Positions 1-7,759 of a DNA stretch of 30,356 nt are shown here, one piece after another. Within the stretch, counting starts at the first letter, position 1, and each line of letters begins with the position of its first letter. Both the position numbers and the translations under genes were made by a program. The notes under the pieces were generated by a model, which was not told the DNA's origin, searched no databases, and worked only from the letters and a program-made list of their open reading frames with translations. The DNA lies in assembly GCA_002428485.1 (NCBI GenBank), contig DIWM01000051.1, positions 1 to 30,356 of the forward strand, in the 5' to 3' direction. The DNA is from Deltaproteobacteria bacterium UBA6106. Lineage in GTDB: Bacteria > Desulfobacterota > Syntrophorhabdia > Syntrophorhabdales > Syntrophorhabdaceae.

Positions 1-1
1 T

Positions 2-961
2 GTTGAGGACGAAAGGATCGTTGCCAAGGACCTTGCCCGGCAACTGACCGACCTGGGCTATGATGTGGTTGCAACCGCATACTCCGGTGAGGAAGCCGTA
101 GACAAACTCCAGGAAACCCATCCTGACCTTGTGCTGATGGACATCGTTTTGGCCGGAAAGATGGATGGCATACAGGCGGCAGAAAAGATCACGGCGCTCT
201 CCGGTACCCCGGTGGTCTACCTGACCTCTTATGCCGACGACAAGACATTCGGACGGGCAAAGCTAACCGGTCCTTTCGGGTACATCCTGAAGCCTGTAGA
301 AAAAAAGCAGTTGTATGTCACTATCGAATTGGTCCTGCAAAGGCAAGGCATAGAGCTTAATCTGCATAAGAACCACGCCAGGATATATACATCCATGAAA
401 GGTATGATCGGGGCAATCGCGGAAACGATCGAACTAAGGGGACCCTATACCCAAAGCCATCATGAGCGGGTATCGGGACTGGCAGCGGCAATTGCCCGGG
501 AGATGGGGTTGACGGATTTTCAGGTGGAAGCAATCGAACTGGCCTCATCCATCTATGACATCGGCATGGTCAATGTACCCACTGATATTCTTCAGGAAGC
601 CGAACATCTGGAAGGCATCAAGCTAACCATGTATCAGACCTATCCCCTGGCAGCTTACGACACCCTGAAAAAGATCGAGTGCATCTGGCCTATAGCTGAT
701 ATCGTTCTCCAGCATCGGGAGTGTTATGACGGCTCTGGTTTCCCCAAAGGGATCAAGGGAGAAGCCATTCTCATCGAAGCGAGGATCCTGGCGGTTGCCC
801 ATGCCATTGAAGACTTGACCACCAACAGGAGCCACCGGAATGCCTTTCCTCTAAATGAGGCCCTGGAAGAAATATCAGCCAATAGCGGCTCTAAATACGA
901 CCCCAAGGTTGTGGCTGCCTGCCTGACATTGTTTAAAGAGAAAGGTTTTGTCTTTGAGTGA
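2..961 (+). CDS. Response regulator: receiver domain plus degenerate HD-GYP domain (5' truncated)
   Basis: The reading frame is open to the left edge, so the true start lies outside the window; 319 residues are visible. The N-terminal part is a CheY-like receiver: an acidic VEDE strand at the very start, the phospho-acceptor Asp in LVLMD (about residue 47) and the conserved Lys in YILKP. The C-terminal part (about residues 125-315) aligns with HD-GYP cyclic-di-GMP phosphodiesterases, with recognisable YTQSHHERV, DGSGFPKGIKGE and EARI segments. Several metal ligands are altered: HD reads YD, the HPxxG segment reads YPLAA, HHE reads HRE, and the later catalytic Asp is His. Catalysis is therefore doubtful and a binding or scaffolding role is possible. 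The sensor kinase partner is not in the window. The stop codon lies in a 7-nt repeat. Confidence 0.85.
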   Translation, partial: VEDERIVAKDLARQLTDLGYDVVATAYSGEEAVDKLQETHPDLVLMDIVLAGKMDGIQAAEKITALSGTPVVYLTSYADDKTFGRAKLTGPFGYILKPVEKKQLYVTIELVLQRQGIELNLHKNHARIYTSMKGMIGAIAETIELRGPYTQSHHERVSGLAAAIAREMGLTDFQVEAIELASSIYDIGMVNVPTDILQEAEHLEGIKLTMYQTYPLAAYDTLKKIECIWPIADIVLQHRECYDGSGFPKGIKGEAILIEARILAVAHAIEDLTTNRSHRNAFPLNEALEEISANSGSKYDPKVVAACLTLFKEKGFVFE

Positions 962-977
962 AAGGTGAAAGATGAAA
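957..977 (+). repeat. Heptanucleotide repeat array, locus 1
   Basis: Three consecutive 7-nt units (agtgaaa, ggtgaaa, gatgaaa) overlap the TGA stop codon of the upstream regulator. The units resemble those at 25191-25225 and 30209-30236. The array is short, so alone it could be chance; it matters because five other intergenic sites show the same period. Confidence 0.5.
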
Positions 978-1194
978 CGGGGAGCCGGCGACATTAATTT
1001 TTTAGCGGTTCTGCCGCGCGCAAATTTGACCCATTCCAACATGTCCGGAGCAGATCTGACCAATACAGCGATGGATTGTGCCCTCTGGACAGACAGTTCA
1101 GTATGTCAGGCCTGTTCTGTCGGGGAGTGTAAGAAGTAGCAGGCCCGACGACAGTACCACTCTCATCTGTATCTCCTCCAATCAACGTAAAGCC
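962..1194. other. Intergenic region with no recognised gene
   Basis: About 230 bases separate the regulator stop from the aspS promoter. Short reverse-strand open frames cross it, but none has a ribosome binding site or a recognisable product. The stretch around 1018-1035 faintly recalls the terminal regions of some insertion sequences, but I see no paired inverted repeat or transposase remnant. Function unknown. Confidence 0.5.
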
Positions 1195-1224
1195 TTGACT
1201 TAAGCTGTCTAAAACATATATAAT
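1195..1224 (+). promoter_or_regulatory. Sigma-70-type promoter of aspS
   Basis: A TTGACT -35 box (1195-1200) and a perfect TATAAT -10 box (1219-1224) are separated by 18 bases. Transcription would begin near 1231, leaving a leader of about 20 nt that carries the Shine-Dalgarno sequence aaagggg (1237-1243) before the GTG start. It may drive the long collinear gene series downstream. Confidence 0.8.
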
Positions 1225-1249
1225 AATTGACTTTTGAAAGGGGCAGAGA

Positions 1250-2998
1250 GTGAGAGATAGATATTGCGGAAAGGTTTCCCGGGACGATATCGGCAAGGTG
1301 ATCGACCTTGCGGGATGGGTTTTCAGGAGAAGAGATCATGGCGGTCTTATATTTACCGACCTCCGGGACATAACCGGGATCGTACAGGTTGTGTTTTCGC
1401 CTGAGATATCCCGCGAGGCGCACGAGCGGGCAGGGGACATCAAACAGGAATACGTTTTAAAAGTGACGGGCAGGGTTGAGAAGAGGCCGCCGGAGACGGA
1501 AAACCCGAATATGCCTACAGGTGATGTAGAGGTGCTGGTCAACTCCTTCGAGATATTGAATACCTCGAAACCGTTGCCCTTCCAACTCGACGAGGATGAG
1601 CCGAATGAATCACTGCGCCTGAAATACCGCTACCTGGATCTGAGAAGGCCCGAGATACAGAAGATATTCCTCGCGCGGCACAAGGCATATAAGATCACCC
1701 GCGATTACCTCACGGATAAAGGCTTCTATGAATTTGAAACGCCGTTCCTCACAAAGAGCACGCCGGAAGGGGCTCGGGATTTTATCGTCCCGAGCAGGTT
1801 AAATGCAGGCATGTTCTACGCCCTTCCGCAATCGCCGCAGCTTTTCAAGCAGATATTGATGATCGGCGGATTCGACCGGTACTTCCAGATCGTACGGTGC
1901 TTCAGGGATGAGGACCTGCGGGCCGAAAGGCAGCCGGAGTTTACGCAGATCGACATCGAGATGAGCTTTGTGGATGTCGATGATGTGCTTGCACTGGGCG
2001 AAGGGCTTATCATGTCGCTTTACAAAGAACTGAAAGGGACGCCTGTGGATTCACCGATCCCGAGGATGGCATATGCAGACGCAATGGAGCGCTACGGAAC
2101 GGATAAGCCGGACCTGCGGTTTGACCTTCCGTTGACGGATATTACAGGCATCTTTCAGGGAACCGAGTTCGGCGTCTTCAAAAAGACCATCAATGAAGGA
2201 GGCATCATCAAAGGTCTTGTCCTGAAAGGTAAAACACTTTCGAGAAAGGACCTCGATACCGCTGTCGATGCGGCAATAGATATGGGGGCAGGGGGCCTTA
2301 TCTGGATCAGGAAAGAGAACGATGCACTCCAGTCGCCTGTGGTAAAGTTCCTGAAAGATGAAGAGAAGGCGTCGTTATCCAGGACCTTTGAGCTTGCAAG
2401 CGGAGATGTTCTGTTCATTGTGGCCGACAAAAAGGACAAAGCGAATGAAGTAATGGGGAGATTCAGGCTTTACATAGGGGAAAAGTTCGGACTCATCGAC
2501 AAGGCAACGGACAAATTCCTCTGGGTTACCGATTTCCCTCTCCTTGAGTACAGTGATGTGGAAAAAAGATATATAGCAAGACACCACCCCTTCACTTCTC
2601 CGAAAGAGAGTATCCGGAATTTTAACGGTGACTATGAGTCTATCATTGCAAGGGCATACGACCTTGTCCTGAATGGCGTTGAGATCGGCGGCGGAAGCAT
2701 CAGGAATTACAGGATGGATGAACAGCTTGAGATGTTCAGGTTGCTGAATATCAAGGAAGAGGAAGCTGTCGAGAAGTTCGGGTTTCTCCTTGAGGCCCTG
2801 GAGATGGGCGCACCTCCGCATGGAGGTATCGCCTTTGGGTTTGACAGGATATTGATGATGTTTCTGGGGCTTGAGAGCATCAGGGACGTGATCCCCTTTC
2901 CGAAGACCCAGAAGGGGACATGCCTTATGACGGGCGCGCCGTCGAAGATCGGGCAGAAACAACTGAATGAACTGAAGATCAAGACCGTCGTAAAGTAA
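1250..2998 (+). CDS. aspS: Aspartyl-tRNA synthetase
   Basis: This class II aminoacyl-tRNA synthetase charges tRNA-Asp in the cytoplasm. Its 582 residues are the usual bacterial length. It has an N-terminal OB-fold anticodon-binding domain (about 1-110), motif 2 in FRDEDLRAERQPEFTQID, a bacterial GAD insertion (about 290-410), and motif 3 near the C-terminus (GIAFGFDRILM). The start is GTG, chosen because aaagggg lies 6 nt upstream and a strong promoter ends just before it. The OB-fold carries RRRDHGG, the His-Gly pair seen in non-discriminating AspRS such as that of Pseudomonas, where E. coli has Leu-Gly. This hints that it may also charge tRNA-Asn for transamidation by GatCAB. The next gene begins within a few bases of the stop. 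Confidence 0.97.
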   Translation: MRDRYCGKVSRDDIGKVIDLAGWVFRRRDHGGLIFTDLRDITGIVQVVFSPEISREAHERAGDIKQEYVLKVTGRVEKRPPETENPNMPTGDVEVLVNSFEILNTSKPLPFQLDEDEPNESLRLKYRYLDLRRPEIQKIFLARHKAYKITRDYLTDKGFYEFETPFLTKSTPEGARDFIVPSRLNAGMFYALPQSPQLFKQILMIGGFDRYFQIVRCFRDEDLRAERQPEFTQIDIEMSFVDVDDVLALGEGLIMSLYKELKGTPVDSPIPRMAYADAMERYGTDKPDLRFDLPLTDITGIFQGTEFGVFKKTINEGGIIKGLVLKGKTLSRKDLDTAVDAAIDMGAGGLIWIRKENDALQSPVVKFLKDEEKASLSRTFELASGDVLFIVADKKDKANEVMGRFRLYIGEKFGLIDKATDKFLWVTDFPLLEYSDVEKRYIARHHPFTSPKESIRNFNGDYESIIARAYDLVLNGVEIGGGSIRNYRMDEQLEMFRLLNIKEEEAVEKFGFLLEALEMGAPPHGGIAFGFDRILMMFLGLESIRDVIPFPKTQKGTCLMTGAPSKIGQKQLNELKIKTVVK

Positions 2999-3019
2999 TC
3001 CATGCCAACGGGAGGTAAT

Positions 3020-4831
3020 GTGAAAAAGAAGAAAAAGGGTTTTATATTTAAGAACGTTGCCAAAGGCGCAAAATATCCCTTGATCGATGTGGACACCCCT
3101 GAATTTTACAGGGACATATTTCCTTTCACCGAGGTCTGCAAGGTAAAGTTTGATCATAAGATAGAGCTGATCGATCCCCCCGAAGACATCTACATAACGG
3201 ATACGACCTTTCGTGACGGCCAGCAGTCGAGGCCTCCTTTTACAACGAAGCAGATCGAAGACCTCTATGAGATGATGCACAGGCTCGGCGGGCCTAACGG
3301 GATCATCAGGCAAAGCGAGTTCTTCCTTTATACTGAAAAGGACAGGGACGCTGTGAGGAAATGTCTGGAAAAGGGGTATAAGTACCCGGAAATAACAGGC
3401 TGGATAAGGGCAAACAAGGATGACCTGCAGCTCGTTAAAGACCTCGGCCTGCGGGAGACGGGCATCCTGACGAGCGCTTCTGACTACCATATCTTTTTAA
3501 AACTGAAAAAGACAAGGTCCCAGGTTTTTAAAGAATACATTAAGATCGTTGAAAATGCCCTCTCGCATGGCGTTGCGCCGCGATGCCATTTCGAGGATAT
3601 AACAAGGGCGGACATATACGGGTTCTGCGTGCCCTTTGCCCAGGCCCTTATGAGCATATCCGAAGACGCGAAGATGCCGATCAAGATAAGGCTCTGCGAT
3701 ACACTCGGAGTGGGGATAACCTATCCGGGCGCCGCCCTGCCTCGGTCCATCGGAAAGATCATCAGGGCCATGATCGATGATGCCGGCGTCCCGTCAGAGT
3801 ATCTTGAATGGCACGGACATAACGATTTCTATAAGGTCATCGTGAACAGCATCAGCGCCTGGCTTTACGGGTGTACCTATGTCAACGGCACGCTTCTCGG
3901 CATAGGCGAAAGGACCGGGAACGCGCCAATAGAAGCGCTTATCATGGAGCACATAGCATTCACCGGCGAAGACAACGGCATAGACCCAAGGGTGATCACG
4001 GAGATACGCAACTACTTCGAGAAGGTTATCGGGCAGCATATCCCCAAGGGCCAGCCATTCATAGGCCTTGATTTTAACGCGACATCAGCAGGAGTCCATA
4101 TAGACGGATTATTGAAGAACGAGGAGATCTACCTGCCTTTTGATACGGACAGGATACTGAACCGGCCCCTTGCGATCAATATTACCGACAAATCAGGCCT
4201 CGCCGGCATCACCCACTGGATTAATTCCCATTTTGCGCTGGTCGGAAAGGACAGGATCGATAAGATGCACCCCGGTGTGGCAAAGGTAAATAAATGGATC
4301 ATCAAGCAGTATGACGAAGGCAGGTGTACATCCATATCCGAAGAAGAGATAGAGCATCTTGTAAGGATCTACATACCTGAGATCTTTGTATCAGAGTTCG
4401 AACTCCTGAAGAAGAGGGCGTACGATATGGCGGCCCATCTTATAGAGAAGTACATTGAAGATGACCTGGTAAAGACAATGGTCCCCGAAAAGCAGGAAGA
4501 GACGCTGAAAAAGATCGTGGAGGATTATCCCTTTATCCAGTTTGCCTATATCGTGAACAGCGACGGCATCAAGATCACAAAAAATATAACACAGGCTGTT
4601 GACAGGGCAAAATACTACAAGATCGGCCTCAACGAGGATTTCTCAGACAGGGAGTGGTTTATAAGCCCCATGAAGACAGGGAAGATAAACGTTACCAACA
4701 TCTATTCGTCGAAGATAACAGATGCGCTTTGCGTCACCGTCTCGGGCCCCATCAGGGATCAGTTCGGGGATATAAACGGCGTGCTGGGCCTTGATATACG
4801 GTTTGAAGATCTGACAAAAGCTGAAGGATAA
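3020..4831 (+). CDS. DRE-TIM metallolyase, probable Re-citrate synthase, with C-terminal Cache domain
   Basis: The predicted reaction is condensation of acetyl-CoA with a 2-oxo acid, most likely oxaloacetate to citrate. The first 350 or so residues form a TIM barrel of the isopropylmalate/homocitrate/Re-citrate synthase family, with DTTFRDGQQ near residue 60, the metal-binding HGHND near 264 and GERTGNAPIEA soon after. The usual LeuA regulatory domain is absent. Instead, residues of about 488-600 resemble a Cache/PDC sensor fold (AYIVNSDG, DREWF, GDINGVLGLDI) with no membrane segment. Following genes encode an aconitase-like hydratase and an isocitrate dehydrogenase, which favours citrate as product over isopropylmalate or homocitrate. 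I chose the GTG at 3020 because gggaggt precedes it; an ATG at 3002 is in frame but lacks a ribosome binding site. Homologues are sometimes given misleading names, so substrate remains inferred. Confidence 0.8.
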   Translation: MKKKKKGFIFKNVAKGAKYPLIDVDTPEFYRDIFPFTEVCKVKFDHKIELIDPPEDIYITDTTFRDGQQSRPPFTTKQIEDLYEMMHRLGGPNGIIRQSEFFLYTEKDRDAVRKCLEKGYKYPEITGWIRANKDDLQLVKDLGLRETGILTSASDYHIFLKLKKTRSQVFKEYIKIVENALSHGVAPRCHFEDITRADIYGFCVPFAQALMSISEDAKMPIKIRLCDTLGVGITYPGAALPRSIGKIIRAMIDDAGVPSEYLEWHGHNDFYKVIVNSISAWLYGCTYVNGTLLGIGERTGNAPIEALIMEHIAFTGEDNGIDPRVITEIRNYFEKVIGQHIPKGQPFIGLDFNATSAGVHIDGLLKNEEIYLPFDTDRILNRPLAINITDKSGLAGITHWINSHFALVGKDRIDKMHPGVAKVNKWIIKQYDEGRCTSISEEEIEHLVRIYIPEIFVSEFELLKKRAYDMAAHLIEKYIEDDLVKTMVPEKQEETLKKIVEDYPFIQFAYIVNSDGIKITKNITQAVDRAKYYKIGLNEDFSDREWFISPMKTGKINVTNIYSSKITDALCVTVSGPIRDQFGDINGVLGLDIRFEDLTKAEG

Positions 4832-4834
4832 GCT

Positions 4835-6127
4835 ATGGGGAAAACAATAGCGGAGAAGATACTCGGCATTAATACAGGGACTGATGTCAGGCAGGGCGAC
4901 TATGCGATAGTCAACGTGAACAGGATCCTGCTCCAGGACGGGACTGCCCCTCTCGCGATCAGGCAGTTTGACGAGATGGGCTTTCAAAAGCTCTTTGACG
5001 GACGCCGTGTGACCTTTTTTATCGACCATGCCTCGCCGAGCCCCCGAATGGAGCTGTCCAACGATCACAGGGCGATCCGGGATTTTGCAAAAAGGCATGG
5101 CGCAAATGTCTCCGAGATCGGCGACGGGATCTGTCATCAGATCATGACAGAAAGGATCCTTGTCCCGTCGGAAGTCCTTGTGGGCGCTGATTCCCATACC
5201 TGTACGGGAGGCGCCCTTGGGGCATTTGCAACAGGGATGGGTTCTACGGATATTGCCGTTGCCATGGGCCTTGGCACAACATGGATGAGGGTGCCCGAGA
5301 GCTATCAATTTGTTCTCAACGGCCGCTTCCCGTCCGGTGTTTTTACGAAAGACCTGATCCTGAAGATAATCGGAATGGTCGGCGCAGACGGCGCAACCTA
5401 TAAATCAATGGAATTTGGCGGCGAGACAGTAAAGCACCTCGATGTGGAAGAGAGGATGACCATAGCGAATATGGCAGTGGAGGCGGGGGCGAAATGCGGA
5501 CTTTTCCCATCTGATATTATGACATTCATTTATCTCAGGCGGATGCGGAGAGAAAAGACATATATCGAGATCATACCTGATTACGATGCCGTCTATGAAA
5601 AGACATTCGAGATCGATGTCCATGAGTTGACGCCGATGGTAAGCCTGCCCCACCAGGTCGACAATACAAAAAGTGTTGAAGATGGGGACGCGAAGAATAT
5701 TCCCGTACAGCAGGTCTTCATCGGTTCCTGCACGAACGGCAGGGTCGATGACCTGAGAGTAGCGTCACTCATCATGAAAGGACGGAAAAAACATCCTGAC
5801 GTTCGTTTTCTCGTCTGCCCCGCATCACGGGCGGTCTATTATCAGGCATTGCATGAAGGGATCCTTGGAACTCTTTTTGAGGCTGGAGCCGTTATATTGC
5901 CGCCGGGATGCGGGCCCTGTATAGGTCTTCACCAGGGAGTGCTCGGCGATAAAGAGACGTGTGTTTCAACATCGAACAGGAATTTTCTCGCAAGGATGGG
6001 CAACCCTGATTCAAAGATCATTCTTAGTTCGCCGGCAACAGCGGCGGCAACGGCACTCAAGGGAAAACTGACGGACCCGAGGGAGGTTTTAGATGATTTT
6101 GAGAGGAAAGGTGTGGAAGTTTGGTGA
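4835..6127 (+). CDS. Aconitase/3-isopropylmalate dehydratase family, large subunit
   Basis: This is the catalytic large subunit of a two-subunit LeuC/HacA-type hydro-lyase with a [4Fe-4S] cluster. Its 430 residues fit the family. Cluster ligands are visible in GSCTN (about residue 299) and GCGPCIG (about 358), and the conserved GADSHTCTGGALGAFATGMG-type segment is present near 126. The enzyme would isomerise citrate to isocitrate through cis-aconitate, given its place between a citrate-synthase-like gene and isocitrate dehydrogenase. The same family includes isopropylmalate isomerase and homoaconitase, which sequence alone does not exclude. It starts 3 nt after the preceding stop and overlaps the small-subunit gene by 35 nt, indicating translational coupling. 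Confidence 0.88.
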   Translation: MGKTIAEKILGINTGTDVRQGDYAIVNVNRILLQDGTAPLAIRQFDEMGFQKLFDGRRVTFFIDHASPSPRMELSNDHRAIRDFAKRHGANVSEIGDGICHQIMTERILVPSEVLVGADSHTCTGGALGAFATGMGSTDIAVAMGLGTTWMRVPESYQFVLNGRFPSGVFTKDLILKIIGMVGADGATYKSMEFGGETVKHLDVEERMTIANMAVEAGAKCGLFPSDIMTFIYLRRMRREKTYIEIIPDYDAVYEKTFEIDVHELTPMVSLPHQVDNTKSVEDGDAKNIPVQQVFIGSCTNGRVDDLRVASLIMKGRKKHPDVRFLVCPASRAVYYQALHEGILGTLFEAGAVILPPGCGPCIGLHQGVLGDKETCVSTSNRNFLARMGNPDSKIILSSPATAAATALKGKLTDPREVLDDFERKGVEVW

Positions 6128-6590
6128 TGATATTTCCACGGACCATATAATACCGGGAAGATTTTATCACCTGCGGTCCAATCTGGAAGAATTAAAAAAA
6201 CACGTCTTTGAAGACATAGTGCCGGATTTCTACAAAAAGATCGGTAGGGGGGATATCATTGTAGCCGGAAGGAATTTCGGCCTGGGATCGAGCAGGGAAC
6301 ATGCACCGCTCATCATAAAGCTTGCCGGTATCGACGCGATCATTGCCAACTCCTTCGCCAGGATATTTTATAGAAACGCGATAAACGTGGGGCTTGCTGC
6401 AATAATCTGCAACACCGATGACATCCAGGAAGGCAATGAGCTGGAGGTCAGGCTTGATGAAGGCATGCTTGAGGACAGGACAAAGGGGATTAAAAGCAAC
6501 TTTTCACCGCTGCCGGCCATAATGAGGAAGATCCTTGACGAGGGCGGCCTTGACGGCTATATCAAAAAACACGGGAGCTTGAAGATTTGA
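6093..6590 (+). CDS. Aconitase/3-isopropylmalate dehydratase family, small subunit
   Basis: This 165-residue LeuD/HacB-type swivelling subunit completes the active site of the preceding hydro-lyase. It begins with GKVWKFGDDISTDHIIPGR and contains the family signature GRNFGLGSSREHAP. The specificity loop after the first strand reads FYHLRS. An Arg there is the feature associated with acidic substrates (homoaconitase-like YLRT) rather than the hydrophobic loop of isopropylmalate isomerases, which supports citrate or homocitrate as substrate. The ATG is preceded by gggagg and lies inside the large-subunit gene. Its stop TGA overlaps the TTG start of the next gene. Confidence 0.88.
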   Translation: MILRGKVWKFGDDISTDHIIPGRFYHLRSNLEELKKHVFEDIVPDFYKKIGRGDIIVAGRNFGLGSSREHAPLIIKLAGIDAIIANSFARIFYRNAINVGLAAIICNTDDIQEGNELEVRLDEGMLEDRTKGIKSNFSPLPAIMRKILDEGGLDGYIKKHGSLKI

Positions 6591-7726
6591 AAGAGAAGAT
6601 AACCATACCGTATATTTCCGGTGACGGAACAGGCGAAGACATCTGGAGCGCTTCTCACGAGATATTTGAAGAGGCGGTGATGAAGGCTACATGTGGCCAA
6701 AAGGGCGTGGAGTGGGTAGAGTTGACGGCAGGGCAGAAGGCGCTGGACAGAACAAAAAGGCTTCTTCCTGAGGAAACAATTGAAGTAATCGAGAGATACA
6801 AGATAGCCATAAAAGGGCCCCTTACAACACCTGTAGGCGGAGGGTTCAGGAGTATTAACGTGCACATGAGGCAGATCTTTGACCTTTATGTATGTATGCG
6901 TCCCGTGAGATACTTCAAAGGGCTCCCGAGCCCGATGAAATCACCGGAAAAGGTCGAATTTATTATTTTTCGGGAAAATACTGAAGACCTCTACAAGGGC
7001 ATCGAATGGAAAGAGGGTACGAAAGAGGCACAGGATCTTATACGGTTCCTGAAAGATACCATGAAAACAGATCTGCCTGACAGCACAGGGCTTGGCATAA
7101 AGCCGATCAGCAAGGCGGGAACGGTAAGATTCACGAAATGGGTTGTCGATTACGCAATAAAAAACAAGAGAAGGTCCATAACTGTCGTTCACAAGGGCAA
7201 CATAATGAAATATACCGAAGGCGCCTTTAAGGAATGGGCATACGAGGTTGCCGGACAGTTCCCCCGGGAGATCACTTTTGATGCAGAGAAAGGAAAGATA
7301 GCGTTCAACGACAGGATTGCAGACAACATGTTCATGCAGGTTATTCTGAGGCCCGATGAGTATGATATTCTCCTTTGTCCAAACCTGAACGGTGATTATC
7401 TGTCTGATGCGTGCGCGGCGCTTATAGGCGGCCTTGGTGTGGCGCCTGGAGCAAACATAGGCGACAGGGTCGCCATTTTTGAACCGACGCACGGAAGCGC
7501 CCCAAAATATGCCGGCAAGGACATCGTTAACCCCGCATCGTTCATCCTCTCCGGCGCAATGCTTTTCCAGCATATTGGGCTCGACAGCGTATCAACGCTT
7601 ATCAGGAACGCCGTTGAAAAGACGATAAGCGAAGGGATAGTTACATACGATCTCGCGAGACAGCTCGACAATGTCATGCCTGTAAAATGTTCGGAATTCG
7701 GACAACACGTTGTTAAGAGGCTATAA
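6587..7726 (+). CDS. icd: Isocitrate dehydrogenase, NADP-type
   Basis: This enzyme oxidatively decarboxylates isocitrate to 2-oxoglutarate. Its 379 residues align well with E. coli Icd over the whole length: GPLTTPVGGGFRSIN contains the Ser and Asn that contact isocitrate, followed by FRENTEDLYKGIEW, NLNGDYLSD and CSEFG near the C-terminus. The five E. coli residues that select NADP+ (Lys344, Tyr345, Val351, Tyr391, Arg395) all have counterparts, in PKYAGKDIV and VTYDLAR. The isocitrate-contact Ser argues against isopropylmalate or homoisocitrate dehydrogenase. The start is TTG, sharing 4 nt with the preceding stop (TTGA), with cgggag upstream. It is shorter than E. coli Icd (416 aa) because several loops are trimmed. 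Confidence 0.92.
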   Translation: MKEKITIPYISGDGTGEDIWSASHEIFEEAVMKATCGQKGVEWVELTAGQKALDRTKRLLPEETIEVIERYKIAIKGPLTTPVGGGFRSINVHMRQIFDLYVCMRPVRYFKGLPSPMKSPEKVEFIIFRENTEDLYKGIEWKEGTKEAQDLIRFLKDTMKTDLPDSTGLGIKPISKAGTVRFTKWVVDYAIKNKRRSITVVHKGNIMKYTEGAFKEWAYEVAGQFPREITFDAEKGKIAFNDRIADNMFMQVILRPDEYDILLCPNLNGDYLSDACAALIGGLGVAPGANIGDRVAIFEPTHGSAPKYAGKDIVNPASFILSGAMLFQHIGLDSVSTLIRNAVEKTISEGIVTYDLARQLDNVMPVKCSEFGQHVVKRL

Positions 7727-7759
7727 AACAGGAACTGATTTTTACAAAAGGAAAAAATT

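Noticed and set aside
1010..1140. Possible insertion-sequence remnant upstream of aspS
   Set aside because: There is only a vague resemblance to IS ends; no paired terminal repeats, target duplication or transposase fragment is visible.
2375..3490. Long reverse-strand open frame of 371 codons across aspS and the synthase gene
   Set aside because: It is antisense to two well-supported genes, has no recognisable domain or ribosome binding site, and arises from their codon bias.
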